The position numbers and the translations under genes were made by a program. This document shows, one piece after another, positions 27,018 through 35,278 of a DNA stretch of 64,000 bases. The number at the start of each line of letters is the position of its first letter. Position 1 is the first letter of the stretch. The notes below the pieces were generated by a model. It saw only the letters and a list, made by a program, of their open reading frames with translations. It was not told the DNA's origin and did no database searches. Origin of the DNA: Meridianimaribacter flavus (GTDB lineage: Bacteria; Bacteroidota; Bacteroidia; Flavobacteriales; Flavobacteriaceae); assembly GCF_004366715.1 (NCBI RefSeq), contig NZ_SOQZ01000004.1, forward strand, positions 186,001-250,000, given 5' to 3'.

Positions 27018-29528
27018 TTATACTTTAATTGTTCTTAATCGTAATGCATTACCTATAACTGAAACAGAACTAAAACTCATTGCTAAAGCTGCAATCATTG
27101 GTGATAATAAAATTCCAAAAAATGGAAATAACACACCTGCCGCTATAGGAACGCCCAATGTGTTATAGATAAGTGCAAAAAATAGGTTTTGTTTAATGTT
27201 CTTCATTACTGCACTACTTAAATGACGAGCTTTAACTATACCGTGTAAATCACCTTTTACCAATGTAATCATAGCACTTTCAATAGCGACATCTGTTCCT
27301 GTACCCATTGCAATACCTACATCACTTTTTGCCAATGCAGGTGCATCGTTGATACCATCGCCTGCCATAGCAACCACTTTACCATTGTTTTGAAGTTTCT
27401 CGACTTCTTTTAATTTATCTTCGGGTAACATACTCGCTTTAAAATCTGCCAGATTCAACTCTGATGCTACCGCTTGGGCTGTATCGTGATTATCTCCTGT
27501 AAGCATTATCACATCAACACCATTATTTTGCAGTTCTTTTATAGCTTTTGCACTGGTATATTTGATTTTATCACCTATAACTACATAACCAACCACTTTT
27601 TTATCGATAGCTAAATATGAGACTGTTTTCCCTTGTTTTTGATAGGTTTTAGCTTCTTCCTTCATTTTAGAGGTGATTTCAGCATTTGCGTATTCCATCA
27701 TTTTTGGATTACCTAAAGCCACTTTTTTATTATCAATTTCAGCTTCTACGCCCTTTCCTGTAACTGCACTAAAATTGGCAGATTTTAAAATTTCAGCATT
27801 AAGTTCTTTACCATATTTTACTGTTGCTTCTGCTAATGGATGTTCACTGTTGGTATTTAACGAGACGATGTATTGAAGTACCTTTTTGTCGTTATAATTA
27901 TCACTAAAAGAACCTACGGTTTCAACTGTGGGTTTACCTTCTGTTATAGTTCCTGTTTTATCTACAATAAGGGTATTTACCTTATTCATTTTTTCTAATG
28001 CTTCTGCATTTTTAATCAATACACCATTTTGAGCACCTTTACCCACACCAACCATAACTGACATTGGTGTTGCCAAACCTAAAGCACAAGGACAAGCAAT
28101 AATTAATACTGCGATGGCATTAACAAACGCATATACATAGGCTGGTTCTGGCCCCCAAATACCCCAAACAATAAAAGTGATAACAGAAATAATGACTACC
28201 ACAGGTACGAAGTAACCCGATACTTTATCTGCAAGATTTTGAATAGGGGCACGACTTCTACTAGCATCGTTTACCATATGTATGATTTGGGAAAGTAATG
28301 TGTCGCTACCTACTTTTTCCGCTTTCATCAAAAAGGCTTGGTTGCCATTTATTGTACCGCTACTGACTTTATCTTCTTTAACCTTATTAACTGGGATAGG
28401 TTCACCAGTAATCATTGATTCGTCAATACTGGTTTCTCCCTCTGTAATAATACCATCAACAGGGATTTTATCACCTGGTTTTACTTTAAGAATATCGTTA
28501 AGTTCTATCTTGTCAATACTCACTTCAACCTCTTCACCATCAACTATTTTTATAGCTTTGTTAGGTGCTAATTTCAGTAATTCTTTTACAGCGGAATTGG
28601 TTTTACTATGCGCACGAGCTTCCAATAATTGACCTAACAATACCAAGGTTAAAATAACTGTTGCCGCCTCAAAATACACGTGAACTGCTCCCGATTCGGT
28701 TTTAAACTCATTGGGGAACACATCAGGAAATACCATACCTACCACACTAAATAACCACGCTACACCTGCACCTATACCAATAAGTGTAAACATATTGAGG
28801 TTCCACGTTTTTATACTTCGATAAGCACGTTCAAAAAACATCCAAGTTGCATAAAATACCACTGGAATGGATAAAACGAATTGTACCCAATTCCAATATT
28901 TCTGTTGCATTATATTGTATAAAGGATTGTTATTAAGCATTTCGCTCATTGCTATTAAGAAAATAGGCAAAGTAAAGGCTGTTGCTATCCAAAATTTTTT
29001 CAATAGTTTTTTATAGGTCTTTTCTTCAGCAGAAAGGTCTGGTTGCATTGGTACTAAATCCATACCGCAAATAGGGCAAGAACCCGCTTCATCTTTTACG
29101 ATTTCTGGATGCATTGGACACGTCCATTGCTCTTTTTGCGATGTAGAAATATTTTGTTCTTCAACCAAATCCATACCGCATACAGGACAATCACCTGGTT
29201 TGTCGTAGGTTTTATCACCCTCGCAATGCATTGGGCAATAAAATGTGCCTGTTCCTTTGCCTTTTGGGGTTTTCTCCGTTTTAGGTTTTGAATGGTGATG
29301 ATGTTCACCTTGATTATGGATACTATATCTACCACCATCATCTTTTAAAGCCTTTTGAAAGGATTCTAAAGAAATATGCTGTTCCATTTCTATAATGGCT
29401 TCGGCTTTTTCTAAATTAACCGATGCCTTTGAAACACCTTTTACTTTTGAAAGTGTTTCTTCAACGTGACTGCGACAACCGTTACAAGTCATTCCGTGTA
29501 TATGATATGTATGTTTCATTGTTTTCAT
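27018..29528 (-). CDS. copA: Cu(I)-exporting P1B-1 ATPase with two HMBD units
   Basis: An 836-residue copper ATPase. The N-terminal HMA domain carries MTCNGC. Two heavy-metal-binding units follow (CPMH...CPVCGMDL and CPMH...CPICGMDL, about residues 95-165). The membrane ATPase core has the A-domain TGEP, the CPC motif (ACPCALGLATP), phosphorylation motif DKTGT, and GDGINDAPAL. TM7 carries YN (LIYNTLG) and TM8 has MSFSS, the pattern of P1B-1 Cu(I) pumps. It pumps Cu(I) from cytoplasm to periplasm. A second ATG three codons in is an equally good start. Confidence 0.94.
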   Translation of the reverse strand: MKTMKHTYHIHGMTCNGCRSHVEETLSKVKGVSKASVNLEKAEAIIEMEQHISLESFQKALKDDGGRYSIHNQGEHHHHSKPKTEKTPKGKGTGTFYCPMHCEGDKTYDKPGDCPVCGMDLVEEQNISTSQKEQWTCPMHPEIVKDEAGSCPICGMDLVPMQPDLSAEEKTYKKLLKKFWIATAFTLPIFLIAMSEMLNNNPLYNIMQQKYWNWVQFVLSIPVVFYATWMFFERAYRSIKTWNLNMFTLIGIGAGVAWLFSVVGMVFPDVFPNEFKTESGAVHVYFEAATVILTLVLLGQLLEARAHSKTNSAVKELLKLAPNKAIKIVDGEEVEVSIDKIELNDILKVKPGDKIPVDGIITEGETSIDESMITGEPIPVNKVKEDKVSSGTINGNQAFLMKAEKVGSDTLLSQIIHMVNDASRSRAPIQNLADKVSGYFVPVVVIISVITFIVWGIWGPEPAYVYAFVNAIAVLIIACPCALGLATPMSVMVGVGKGAQNGVLIKNAEALEKMNKVNTLIVDKTGTITEGKPTVETVGSFSDNYNDKKVLQYIVSLNTNSEHPLAEATVKYGKELNAEILKSANFSAVTGKGVEAEIDNKKVALGNPKMMEYANAEITSKMKEEAKTYQKQGKTVSYLAIDKKVVGYVVIGDKIKYTSAKAIKELQNNGVDVIMLTGDNHDTAQAVASELNLADFKASMLPEDKLKEVEKLQNNGKVVAMAGDGINDAPALAKSDVGIAMGTGTDVAIESAMITLVKGDLHGIVKARHLSSAVMKNIKQNLFFALIYNTLGVPIAAGVLFPFFGILLSPMIAALAMSFSSVSVIGNALRLRTIKV

Positions 29529-29595
29529 ATTTTAAAGTTAACCCACAAAACTACCTTTCACTTGCCAGTATGGTTTTCCTAATATTGGATAATAT

Positions 29596-30153
29596 TTATA
29601 CAATTTGGTCTAATGGTTTTCTGCTATCAATTTGTAGGTTTTTAAAATCAGTCATAGACATTCCCGTTACTTGCTTAAACTGTTTTGCCAAATGGCTACT
29701 GTTTTTATAATTGAGACTATATGCTATTTCTGAAAAATTCAGCTCTTGCAACTGGATATATTCCTTAACCTTTTCAATTTTTAGGTTGATAAAGTATTTT
29801 TCTAATGTTATACCTTCTGACTTACTGAAGGTTTTACTCAATATGGAATAGCTCTTGCCCATTTCACTTTCAAGTTTAGCGAGTATAACATTTGTATCGT
29901 TCTTTTCTATGTGTTCAATAAGATTCACCTTAATCTTTTCAACCAATGCTTTTGTAGGGTCTTTAATCAATTCAAAACCTAGAACATTTAAATTCTTTTC
30001 AAATTTTAAATAATCATTATTTGGATTTTCTTTAACTGTTATTTTTCCAAGTTGGATAGCTTCTACTTCAAAACCTTCATCATTTAAAAGTTTAAGAATT
30101 GACATTTTACAGCGATTACAAACCATATTTTTTATAAATAATGTATGTGTCAT
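29596..30153 (-). CDS. AraC-type regulator with CxxC metal-sensor-like head
   Basis: A 185-residue protein starting at ATG (MTHTLFIKNMVCNRCK); the TTG two codons upstream is less likely. The first 70 residues resemble an HMA ferredoxin-like domain with MVCNRC in the metal loop. The C-terminal AraC helix-turn-helix (about 90-180) includes the second-helix segment FSEIAYSLNYKNSSHLAKQFKQVTGMS. It has no cupin. It sits between copA and a haem-binding protein gene, so it is a good candidate for a copper-responsive regulator of the block. Metal sensing is inferred from the CxxC only. Confidence 0.82.
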   Translation of the reverse strand: MTHTLFIKNMVCNRCKMSILKLLNDEGFEVEAIQLGKITVKENPNNDYLKFEKNLNVLGFELIKDPTKALVEKIKVNLIEHIEKNDTNVILAKLESEMGKSYSILSKTFSKSEGITLEKYFINLKIEKVKEYIQLQELNFSEIAYSLNYKNSSHLAKQFKQVTGMSMTDFKNLQIDSRKPLDQIV

Positions 30154-30166
30154 TGCCAAAAAGGTT

Positions 30167-30622
30167 TTAGTTTAAACTATCTTTTAATTGATTAAAATAT
30201 TTGATGATTTCTTGTTTTTTAGTATTTGTAAATACGGCATTACTATGAATAAATGTATATGATTTTAAAGGCATTTTGTCATCCTCTATTTGGCTGATTA
30301 TTGACCTCAACTTACTATTCTTCCGTCGGCTGGAATAAGAATCCCATTCACTAAAATTCAATTCTTCTTTTCCTTTTTTAATATGTCCTTCAAGAAACCA
30401 AGCAACAGGTTGCACCTTATTGTACCAAGGATATTGTGTGTTATTACTATGGCAATCGTAACACGAAACCTGCAACGATTTTTCAACCGTTACAGGTACG
30501 TTGTTCACGAGCATAAAATCGGTTTGTGGTATGGTTTCACTTTGGTTGTAATCCACAGGAAAAAACTGTATGGCAACCAAAGCAATTAATGCTATCCACG
30601 CTATGATTTTTACAATCTTCAT
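30167..30622 (-). CDS. Haem-binding (CxxCH) periplasmic protein
   Basis: A 151-residue protein with one N-terminal membrane anchor (IAWIALIALVAIQFFPV) and a single haem c site CYDCH, followed by NNTQYPWYNKVQPVAWFLEGHI, the signature of the Haem_bd family. The tail has DDKMPLKSYTFIHSNA, which may supply the distal ligand. The role in copper resistance is unknown; such genes recur next to DUF3347 and copper genes in Flavobacteriia. It is separated from the DUF3347 lipoprotein gene by 0 bases. Confidence 0.83.
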   Translation of the reverse strand: MKIVKIIAWIALIALVAIQFFPVDYNQSETIPQTDFMLVNNVPVTVEKSLQVSCYDCHSNNTQYPWYNKVQPVAWFLEGHIKKGKEELNFSEWDSYSSRRKNSKLRSIISQIEDDKMPLKSYTFIHSNAVFTNTKKQEIIKYFNQLKDSLN

Positions 30623-31258
30623 TTAGTTGATTTCACGCTGTACTTTACCACATTTTAGCATTTTATCACCGAAATAGGGATTTCTGATTTCTTTGTTCAT
30701 ACTCAACCAAGCACCACCCTTGTTGTTATCGTACATTGGACAATACTGCTGGTAAATGGTCATTGATGTTCCGGTGATTTCTACCATATCAACCATATCC
30801 TTGCTCAATACTTTAAAATGTTCTCTTTGGTGCGCTATGTCACTTTCTGAAATATGTTCTGCGTGTTCAGTGGCATCTTCAATAATATCCTTTAGTTCGC
30901 TTTGCTTATCATCTGAATATTTAGAAGTATCAAAAGCCTTAAGTGATTTAGCCAATGTGCCTCCTAAATTTTTCGCTTTTGCGTTGTCATCGGCTACCAA
31001 AGCATCTTTAAGGTTGAAATAATCATTTAATACGACTTGTGAGGTACCATTTCCATTCATTGCCATTTCCTTTTTATCACCATCGTGATGACCATCGCTA
31101 TTATCGTGATTCATTTTTGAATGGTCTCCATCTGCATTCATCTCTGAATGATGCTCTGTTGAATCATTCTTGTCTGTTTTGGCATCTTTACAAGACACTG
31201 CTGTAAGGGCTACAAATGCTATTGCAACTACTCCGAATACTAATTTTAATTTGCTCAT
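30623..31258 (-). CDS. DUF3347 lipoprotein, histidine-rich
   Basis: A 211-residue protein with a lipoprotein signal (VALTAVSC). A His/Asp/Met-rich stretch of about 45 residues follows (HHSEMNADGDHSKMNHDNSD), then a DUF3347 domain (about 75-211) with YCPMYDNNKGGAWLS and MLKCGKVQ. It is paralogous to the tail of the CusB-like adaptor at 24753. It probably binds copper in the periplasm. It is tightly packed with the haem-binding gene. Confidence 0.85.
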   Translation of the reverse strand: MSKLKLVFGVVAIAFVALTAVSCKDAKTDKNDSTEHHSEMNADGDHSKMNHDNSDGHHDGDKKEMAMNGNGTSQVVLNDYFNLKDALVADDNAKAKNLGGTLAKSLKAFDTSKYSDDKQSELKDIIEDATEHAEHISESDIAHQREHFKVLSKDMVDMVEITGTSMTIYQQYCPMYDNNKGGAWLSMNKEIRNPYFGDKMLKCGKVQREIN

Positions 31259-31277
31259 TTTGTTTTGATTTTAACTA

Positions 31278-31646
31278 TTATTTGTTTTTTGTTTCTTTTG
31301 GTGCTGATAGTTCCATTTCCCTATCATACTGACAACATCCTGGTAAATTATTATAAGCATTTTCATCTGCTTTTACTTTTTCTGTGTCATAACCTGATTT
31401 TGCTATTGCTTTATGTAAAGCCATTACATCTGTTTTTGTATTATCATAAGAAATAGACATTTGTTTGGTTTCTTTATCCCAAGATGCTTCAAAAACACCA
31501 TCGATATTATTTACAGATTTTTCAATGGTTGATTTACACATTCCACAATTACCTCTAACACCAAAAACAGTTTCTGTTTTTGATTGTGCAAAGCCTACTG
31601 TTAGTGTCATAATTAATACGATTGATGTTAAAATTGTTTTTCTCAT
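31278..31646 (-). CDS. Secreted HMA-domain protein
   Basis: A 122-residue protein with a signal peptide ending VGFAQ and an HMA domain (GNCGMCKSTIEKSV), then NLPGCCQYDREM. It is a close paralogue of the lipoprotein at 24232 but lacks the lipobox cysteine, so it should be soluble in the periplasm. It lies between the multicopper oxidase and DUF3347 genes. A periplasmic copper chaperone is likely. Confidence 0.86.
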   Translation of the reverse strand: MRKTILTSIVLIMTLTVGFAQSKTETVFGVRGNCGMCKSTIEKSVNNIDGVFEASWDKETKQMSISYDNTKTDVMALHKAIAKSGYDTEKVKADENAYNNLPGCCQYDREMELSAPKETKNK

Positions 31647-31684
31647 TTTTTCTTTTTTTAATTATTACTTATTTACATTTTAAA

Positions 31685-34039
31685 TTAGAATCTTGCTAAA
31701 AGACCACCACCCCAACCATATCGGTTGTTATAGTTTCCTTGAATTGAAAAGTTTCTTGACAGGATGTAAGAAAGGCCAACCAACCATTGTGTTTCACTCT
31801 CATAAGAGCTATTCCCTATATCATTTACCCATCCAAAGTCTGCTCTATATTCATACTCACCTTCCAGAAAAATTCTTGGGAAAAGCAATAGCTCTCTATC
31901 CAAACGTACTCTTGGGCGTAGCTGATTATCCATACTCACATCTACATTAAACCTATAAGGTGTAAAGTATTTTACACCAATAAGACCAACTGTATTGAAC
32001 TCATCGAAGGAATTTGGTATTTCTGTTTCTGTATTAACACCTACGTAGAGACGTACCCAATCATTTAGGTATCTATCATAGTTTACTTCGGCTTCAAGAT
32101 TTCTGTCATAATCGAACTCTGCTCGTAAACCAAATCCATTTCGGATATTAGTTGACATCAAAAAGAGTTCGTTAAAGTTTGAGCCTGCACGCAACAATCC
32201 CCAGGAATAGTAATGGTCTGTTTCATCAACGAGTTTTTGAGCGGGAAAATCCTTCATCCTTACATCCCTTGGGGTATCATAACTAAATACTCTTGCCATA
32301 CCACCCATCATATGATATAGGACGTGACAATGAAAAATCCAATCACCATATTCTTCGTTGTAGAACTCTATAACCACTTTTTGCATTGGCGGCACGTTAA
32401 CCGTATGCTTTAATGGTGAACGTTCTCCATTTTCGTTAATCACTCTAAAATAATGACCGTGAAGATGCATTGGGTGATGCATCATTGTTAAGTTATTTAA
32501 TGTTATTCTGGTAACCTCTCCTCCTTTAATTTTAATCTTATCTGTTTCAGATAATGGCACGCCATTTATACTCCACACATAGCGTTGCATATTACCTGTT
32601 AGGTTGAGTAAAAGGTCATTTACAGGTAAATCTTCCTTATAAGTGGTATTTTCTTTTGCCTTTAAAAAATCATAGTTGAAATAGGTTTTACGTGTATTGT
32701 AATCAAAAGACCTAGAGTCTTTCTCCATCATAGACATATTATGGCTCATTGGCATAGAATCCTTTTTCATATCCATCTTTTTGTCCATTTCCATTTGCAT
32801 ATGATTATCATTCATATTCATTTGGTTATCCATCTTACCATCTTTCATCGACATCTTATTATTCATATCCATATTCATCTTACCATCTTTCATATCCATT
32901 TGCATTCCATACCTTTTCATTAAAGCTTCAGGTGTATTTTTCTTTTGATTACCTGCCATTGCTGGCGCTCCCATTTTCATATCCATTTTGGCCATTTGCT
33001 TCATCATAGCGACCTTGTCTGGTCTCTCCATTCTTTTTGCTGGATATAGCGTTCCCTGACCCAATCGTAAGGAAGTGCTTCCAGAGCCATCCTGTGTTGT
33101 GGCGGTAACTTCTAAAGTACCATCGGGAATGGTTACGATAACATCGTAGGTTTCGGCAATACCAAATAGAAATCGGCTTTTAGATACGGGTTCCACATCG
33201 ATACCATCTCCTGCAACAATCATAGGGTTTCCACCACCAAAGTCCATCCAATAATAGGTAGAGGCAGATGCATTGATAAAGCGAAGCCGTACTTTTTCGC
33301 CTGGTTTGAATTCTGGATATTCTGCTAACGACTTTCCATTGGTTAGAAAGGCGGGATAGTAGATATCGCTAATATCAGCCCCTTCCATACGGTCTCTCCA
33401 AAATTTCAGTTGAGCACCAAAAGCACCTTCTGAAATGACTCTACTCAATGGTACTGCTGTACCTTTTTTAACTTGATACCACTCGTTACCTCTTTTAAGG
33501 TTTCGTAGCACGTTCAATGGTTTCTCGTTTGTCCAATCAGAGAGTAGCACCACCAAATCTTTATCATATTCCAAAGTTTTTTCTTTTGGATGAATGATAA
33601 TAGACCCATAAACACCTTTCTGTTCTTGTAACATTGTATGGGAATGGTACCAATACGTACCTGACTGGTTGATAGGGATTCTGTATTGAAAAGTCTCTCC
33701 TGGTTCGATTGGGGGTGTATTTAAATAAGGTACGCCATCATAGAAATTTGGAAGTATCAACCCGTGCCAATGCACAGAGGTTTCCACATCCATTTTGTTG
33801 GTAACATTAATAATAGCAAGGTCGCCTTCATTAAATTCCAAAACTGGTCCGGGAATACTACCGTTGATAGTCATACCTTTGGCGGTTACACCAGCTAGTG
33901 TCATTTCATTTTCCTCAATAGTGAGATTATATTCTTTTATTTTCCTTCCTTCTTCATTTCTATCATCTCCATTTGTCCCTACTTGGGCAAATGCAATTGA
34001 CGTTAGGAATAATAGAAGTATTGTGTTTAATGTTTTCAT
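31685..34039 (-). CDS. Multicopper oxidase fused to an outer-membrane barrel
   Basis: A 784-residue protein with a signal peptide (IAFAQ). Residues about 30-585 form a CopA/PcoA-type multicopper oxidase: HWHG, HSH, a methionine-rich insert (about 330-450, with many MxM and MKM units), MHHPMHLHGH and FHCHVLYHMMGGM bring together the type 1, 2 and 3 copper ligands. Residues about 600-784 are a beta-strand-rich region, with FGLRAEFDYDRNLEAEVNYDRY and a terminal phenylalanine, like the CopB/PcoB outer-membrane barrel. It should oxidise periplasmic Cu(I). The stop of the upstream channel gene lies 3 bases before its start. Confidence 0.88.
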   Translation of the reverse strand: MKTLNTILLLFLTSIAFAQVGTNGDDRNEEGRKIKEYNLTIEENEMTLAGVTAKGMTINGSIPGPVLEFNEGDLAIINVTNKMDVETSVHWHGLILPNFYDGVPYLNTPPIEPGETFQYRIPINQSGTYWYHSHTMLQEQKGVYGSIIIHPKEKTLEYDKDLVVLLSDWTNEKPLNVLRNLKRGNEWYQVKKGTAVPLSRVISEGAFGAQLKFWRDRMEGADISDIYYPAFLTNGKSLAEYPEFKPGEKVRLRFINASASTYYWMDFGGGNPMIVAGDGIDVEPVSKSRFLFGIAETYDVIVTIPDGTLEVTATTQDGSGSTSLRLGQGTLYPAKRMERPDKVAMMKQMAKMDMKMGAPAMAGNQKKNTPEALMKRYGMQMDMKDGKMNMDMNNKMSMKDGKMDNQMNMNDNHMQMEMDKKMDMKKDSMPMSHNMSMMEKDSRSFDYNTRKTYFNYDFLKAKENTTYKEDLPVNDLLLNLTGNMQRYVWSINGVPLSETDKIKIKGGEVTRITLNNLTMMHHPMHLHGHYFRVINENGERSPLKHTVNVPPMQKVVIEFYNEEYGDWIFHCHVLYHMMGGMARVFSYDTPRDVRMKDFPAQKLVDETDHYYSWGLLRAGSNFNELFLMSTNIRNGFGLRAEFDYDRNLEAEVNYDRYLNDWVRLYVGVNTETEIPNSFDEFNTVGLIGVKYFTPYRFNVDVSMDNQLRPRVRLDRELLLFPRIFLEGEYEYRADFGWVNDIGNSSYESETQWLVGLSYILSRNFSIQGNYNNRYGWGGGLLARF

Positions 34040-34042
34040 TGT

Positions 34043-35278
34043 TTACTGAATTAAATAATTAATTATGACACTTTGAACATAGTAGGTTTTAATGGATTCT
34101 ATTTGGTTCATTTGAAACTTTAACTGCAATTCTTGAATATCAAGGACATCGTTAAAATCAATCGTGCCAGTTTCGTAGCTTTTGATGAGAATTTGCTCTG
34201 CATCTTTAGCTTGTTTTAGGTTTTTTGTTGCTGTATTATTGCTTATTCTTGCTGAAATTCGGTCGTTAATAGCTTTATCTAATACCGTTTTTAAATTGTT
34301 TAAACGCTCTTGTTTTTGATAATTGATTTCTTGCTGTTCCAGTTCGTTTTGTTTGGAAATAGATTTGTACTTTTTATTGAATATTGGAATTGACACCGAT
34401 ACCATTGGCATTACAATATCTTTCCCGTTATCCGAGAAATTCATATCTGGTCTTTCGGAAACATTTATATAATCTAATCCAAAACCAATCATTGGACTGC
34501 TTTCTTTTTGATTTAGTAATTCTGACTTTTCTACAGACTGGTAGAGTTTATCAAACTTTACTAATTCAGGATGTATTGATAAATTTTCAGTATTGATTTC
34601 AAAATCTTCTATCGGAATTGTTAAGCTATCTACCACAGTAACTACAACATCATTTTTCCTATTCAAAAGGTTATTAAAATTAGTTTGTTCTGCTAAAAAC
34701 TGTTGTTGCAACACATCTTTTAATTGCTGTAAATCGTTTTGTCGCATTTGCAAACGCAATACATCTACTGCTGACGCTTTACCTACCTCAACAGAAGTCA
34801 ATGCCATTGTTTCGTAGGTTTCCAACAATTTAATATTATCACTCAATATTTGCTTTTTTGCTTGGTTTGCATACAGTTTGTAATAGGATTGCGATACTGA
34901 AGCCATTAGTTTACGTTTGGTAATAACGATGTCTTCGTATTTCGCATCTGCCAATGCGGTTACATAATCTTCACGAGAGGTAATTGTACCAAACCAAGGT
35001 AACATTTGTTTTGCTGATACTTTAAACCTTTGAGCGCCTGTGCGTGTTTCGGGTTCGCTAACAAAGTAACCGACGCCAAATTCGGTGTTTGGAATGGTGT
35101 TGACTTCATTCACTTTTTCTGAAACTCGTTTGTATTGCAACTCAAATTTTTGAATTTCGGGATTGTTTTCTAACGCTTCATCAATTAATGTTTCTAATTG
35201 TTGAGCGTTTACAAAAAGACTCAAGAAACAAGAGCCAAGAGCCAAGACGATTTTTATGTGTATTGATTTATATTTCAT
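34043..35278 (-). CDS. cusC: TolC-family outer-membrane channel of the Cus system
   Basis: A 411-residue outer-membrane efflux protein. It has a signal peptide ending VNAQ, two OEP repeats with long coiled-coil helices (KKQILSDNIKLLETYETMALTSVEVGKASAVDVLRLQ and the C-terminal counterpart) and beta segments around FGVGYFVSE and IGFGLDYINVS. It forms the exit duct for CusA. Its start overlaps the cusA stop by 4 bases (ATGA type), implying translational coupling. Confidence 0.87.
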   Translation of the reverse strand: MKYKSIHIKIVLALGSCFLSLFVNAQQLETLIDEALENNPEIQKFELQYKRVSEKVNEVNTIPNTEFGVGYFVSEPETRTGAQRFKVSAKQMLPWFGTITSREDYVTALADAKYEDIVITKRKLMASVSQSYYKLYANQAKKQILSDNIKLLETYETMALTSVEVGKASAVDVLRLQMRQNDLQQLKDVLQQQFLAEQTNFNNLLNRKNDVVVTVVDSLTIPIEDFEINTENLSIHPELVKFDKLYQSVEKSELLNQKESSPMIGFGLDYINVSERPDMNFSDNGKDIVMPMVSVSIPIFNKKYKSISKQNELEQQEINYQKQERLNNLKTVLDKAINDRISARISNNTATKNLKQAKDAEQILIKSYETGTIDFNDVLDIQELQLKFQMNQIESIKTYYVQSVIINYLIQ

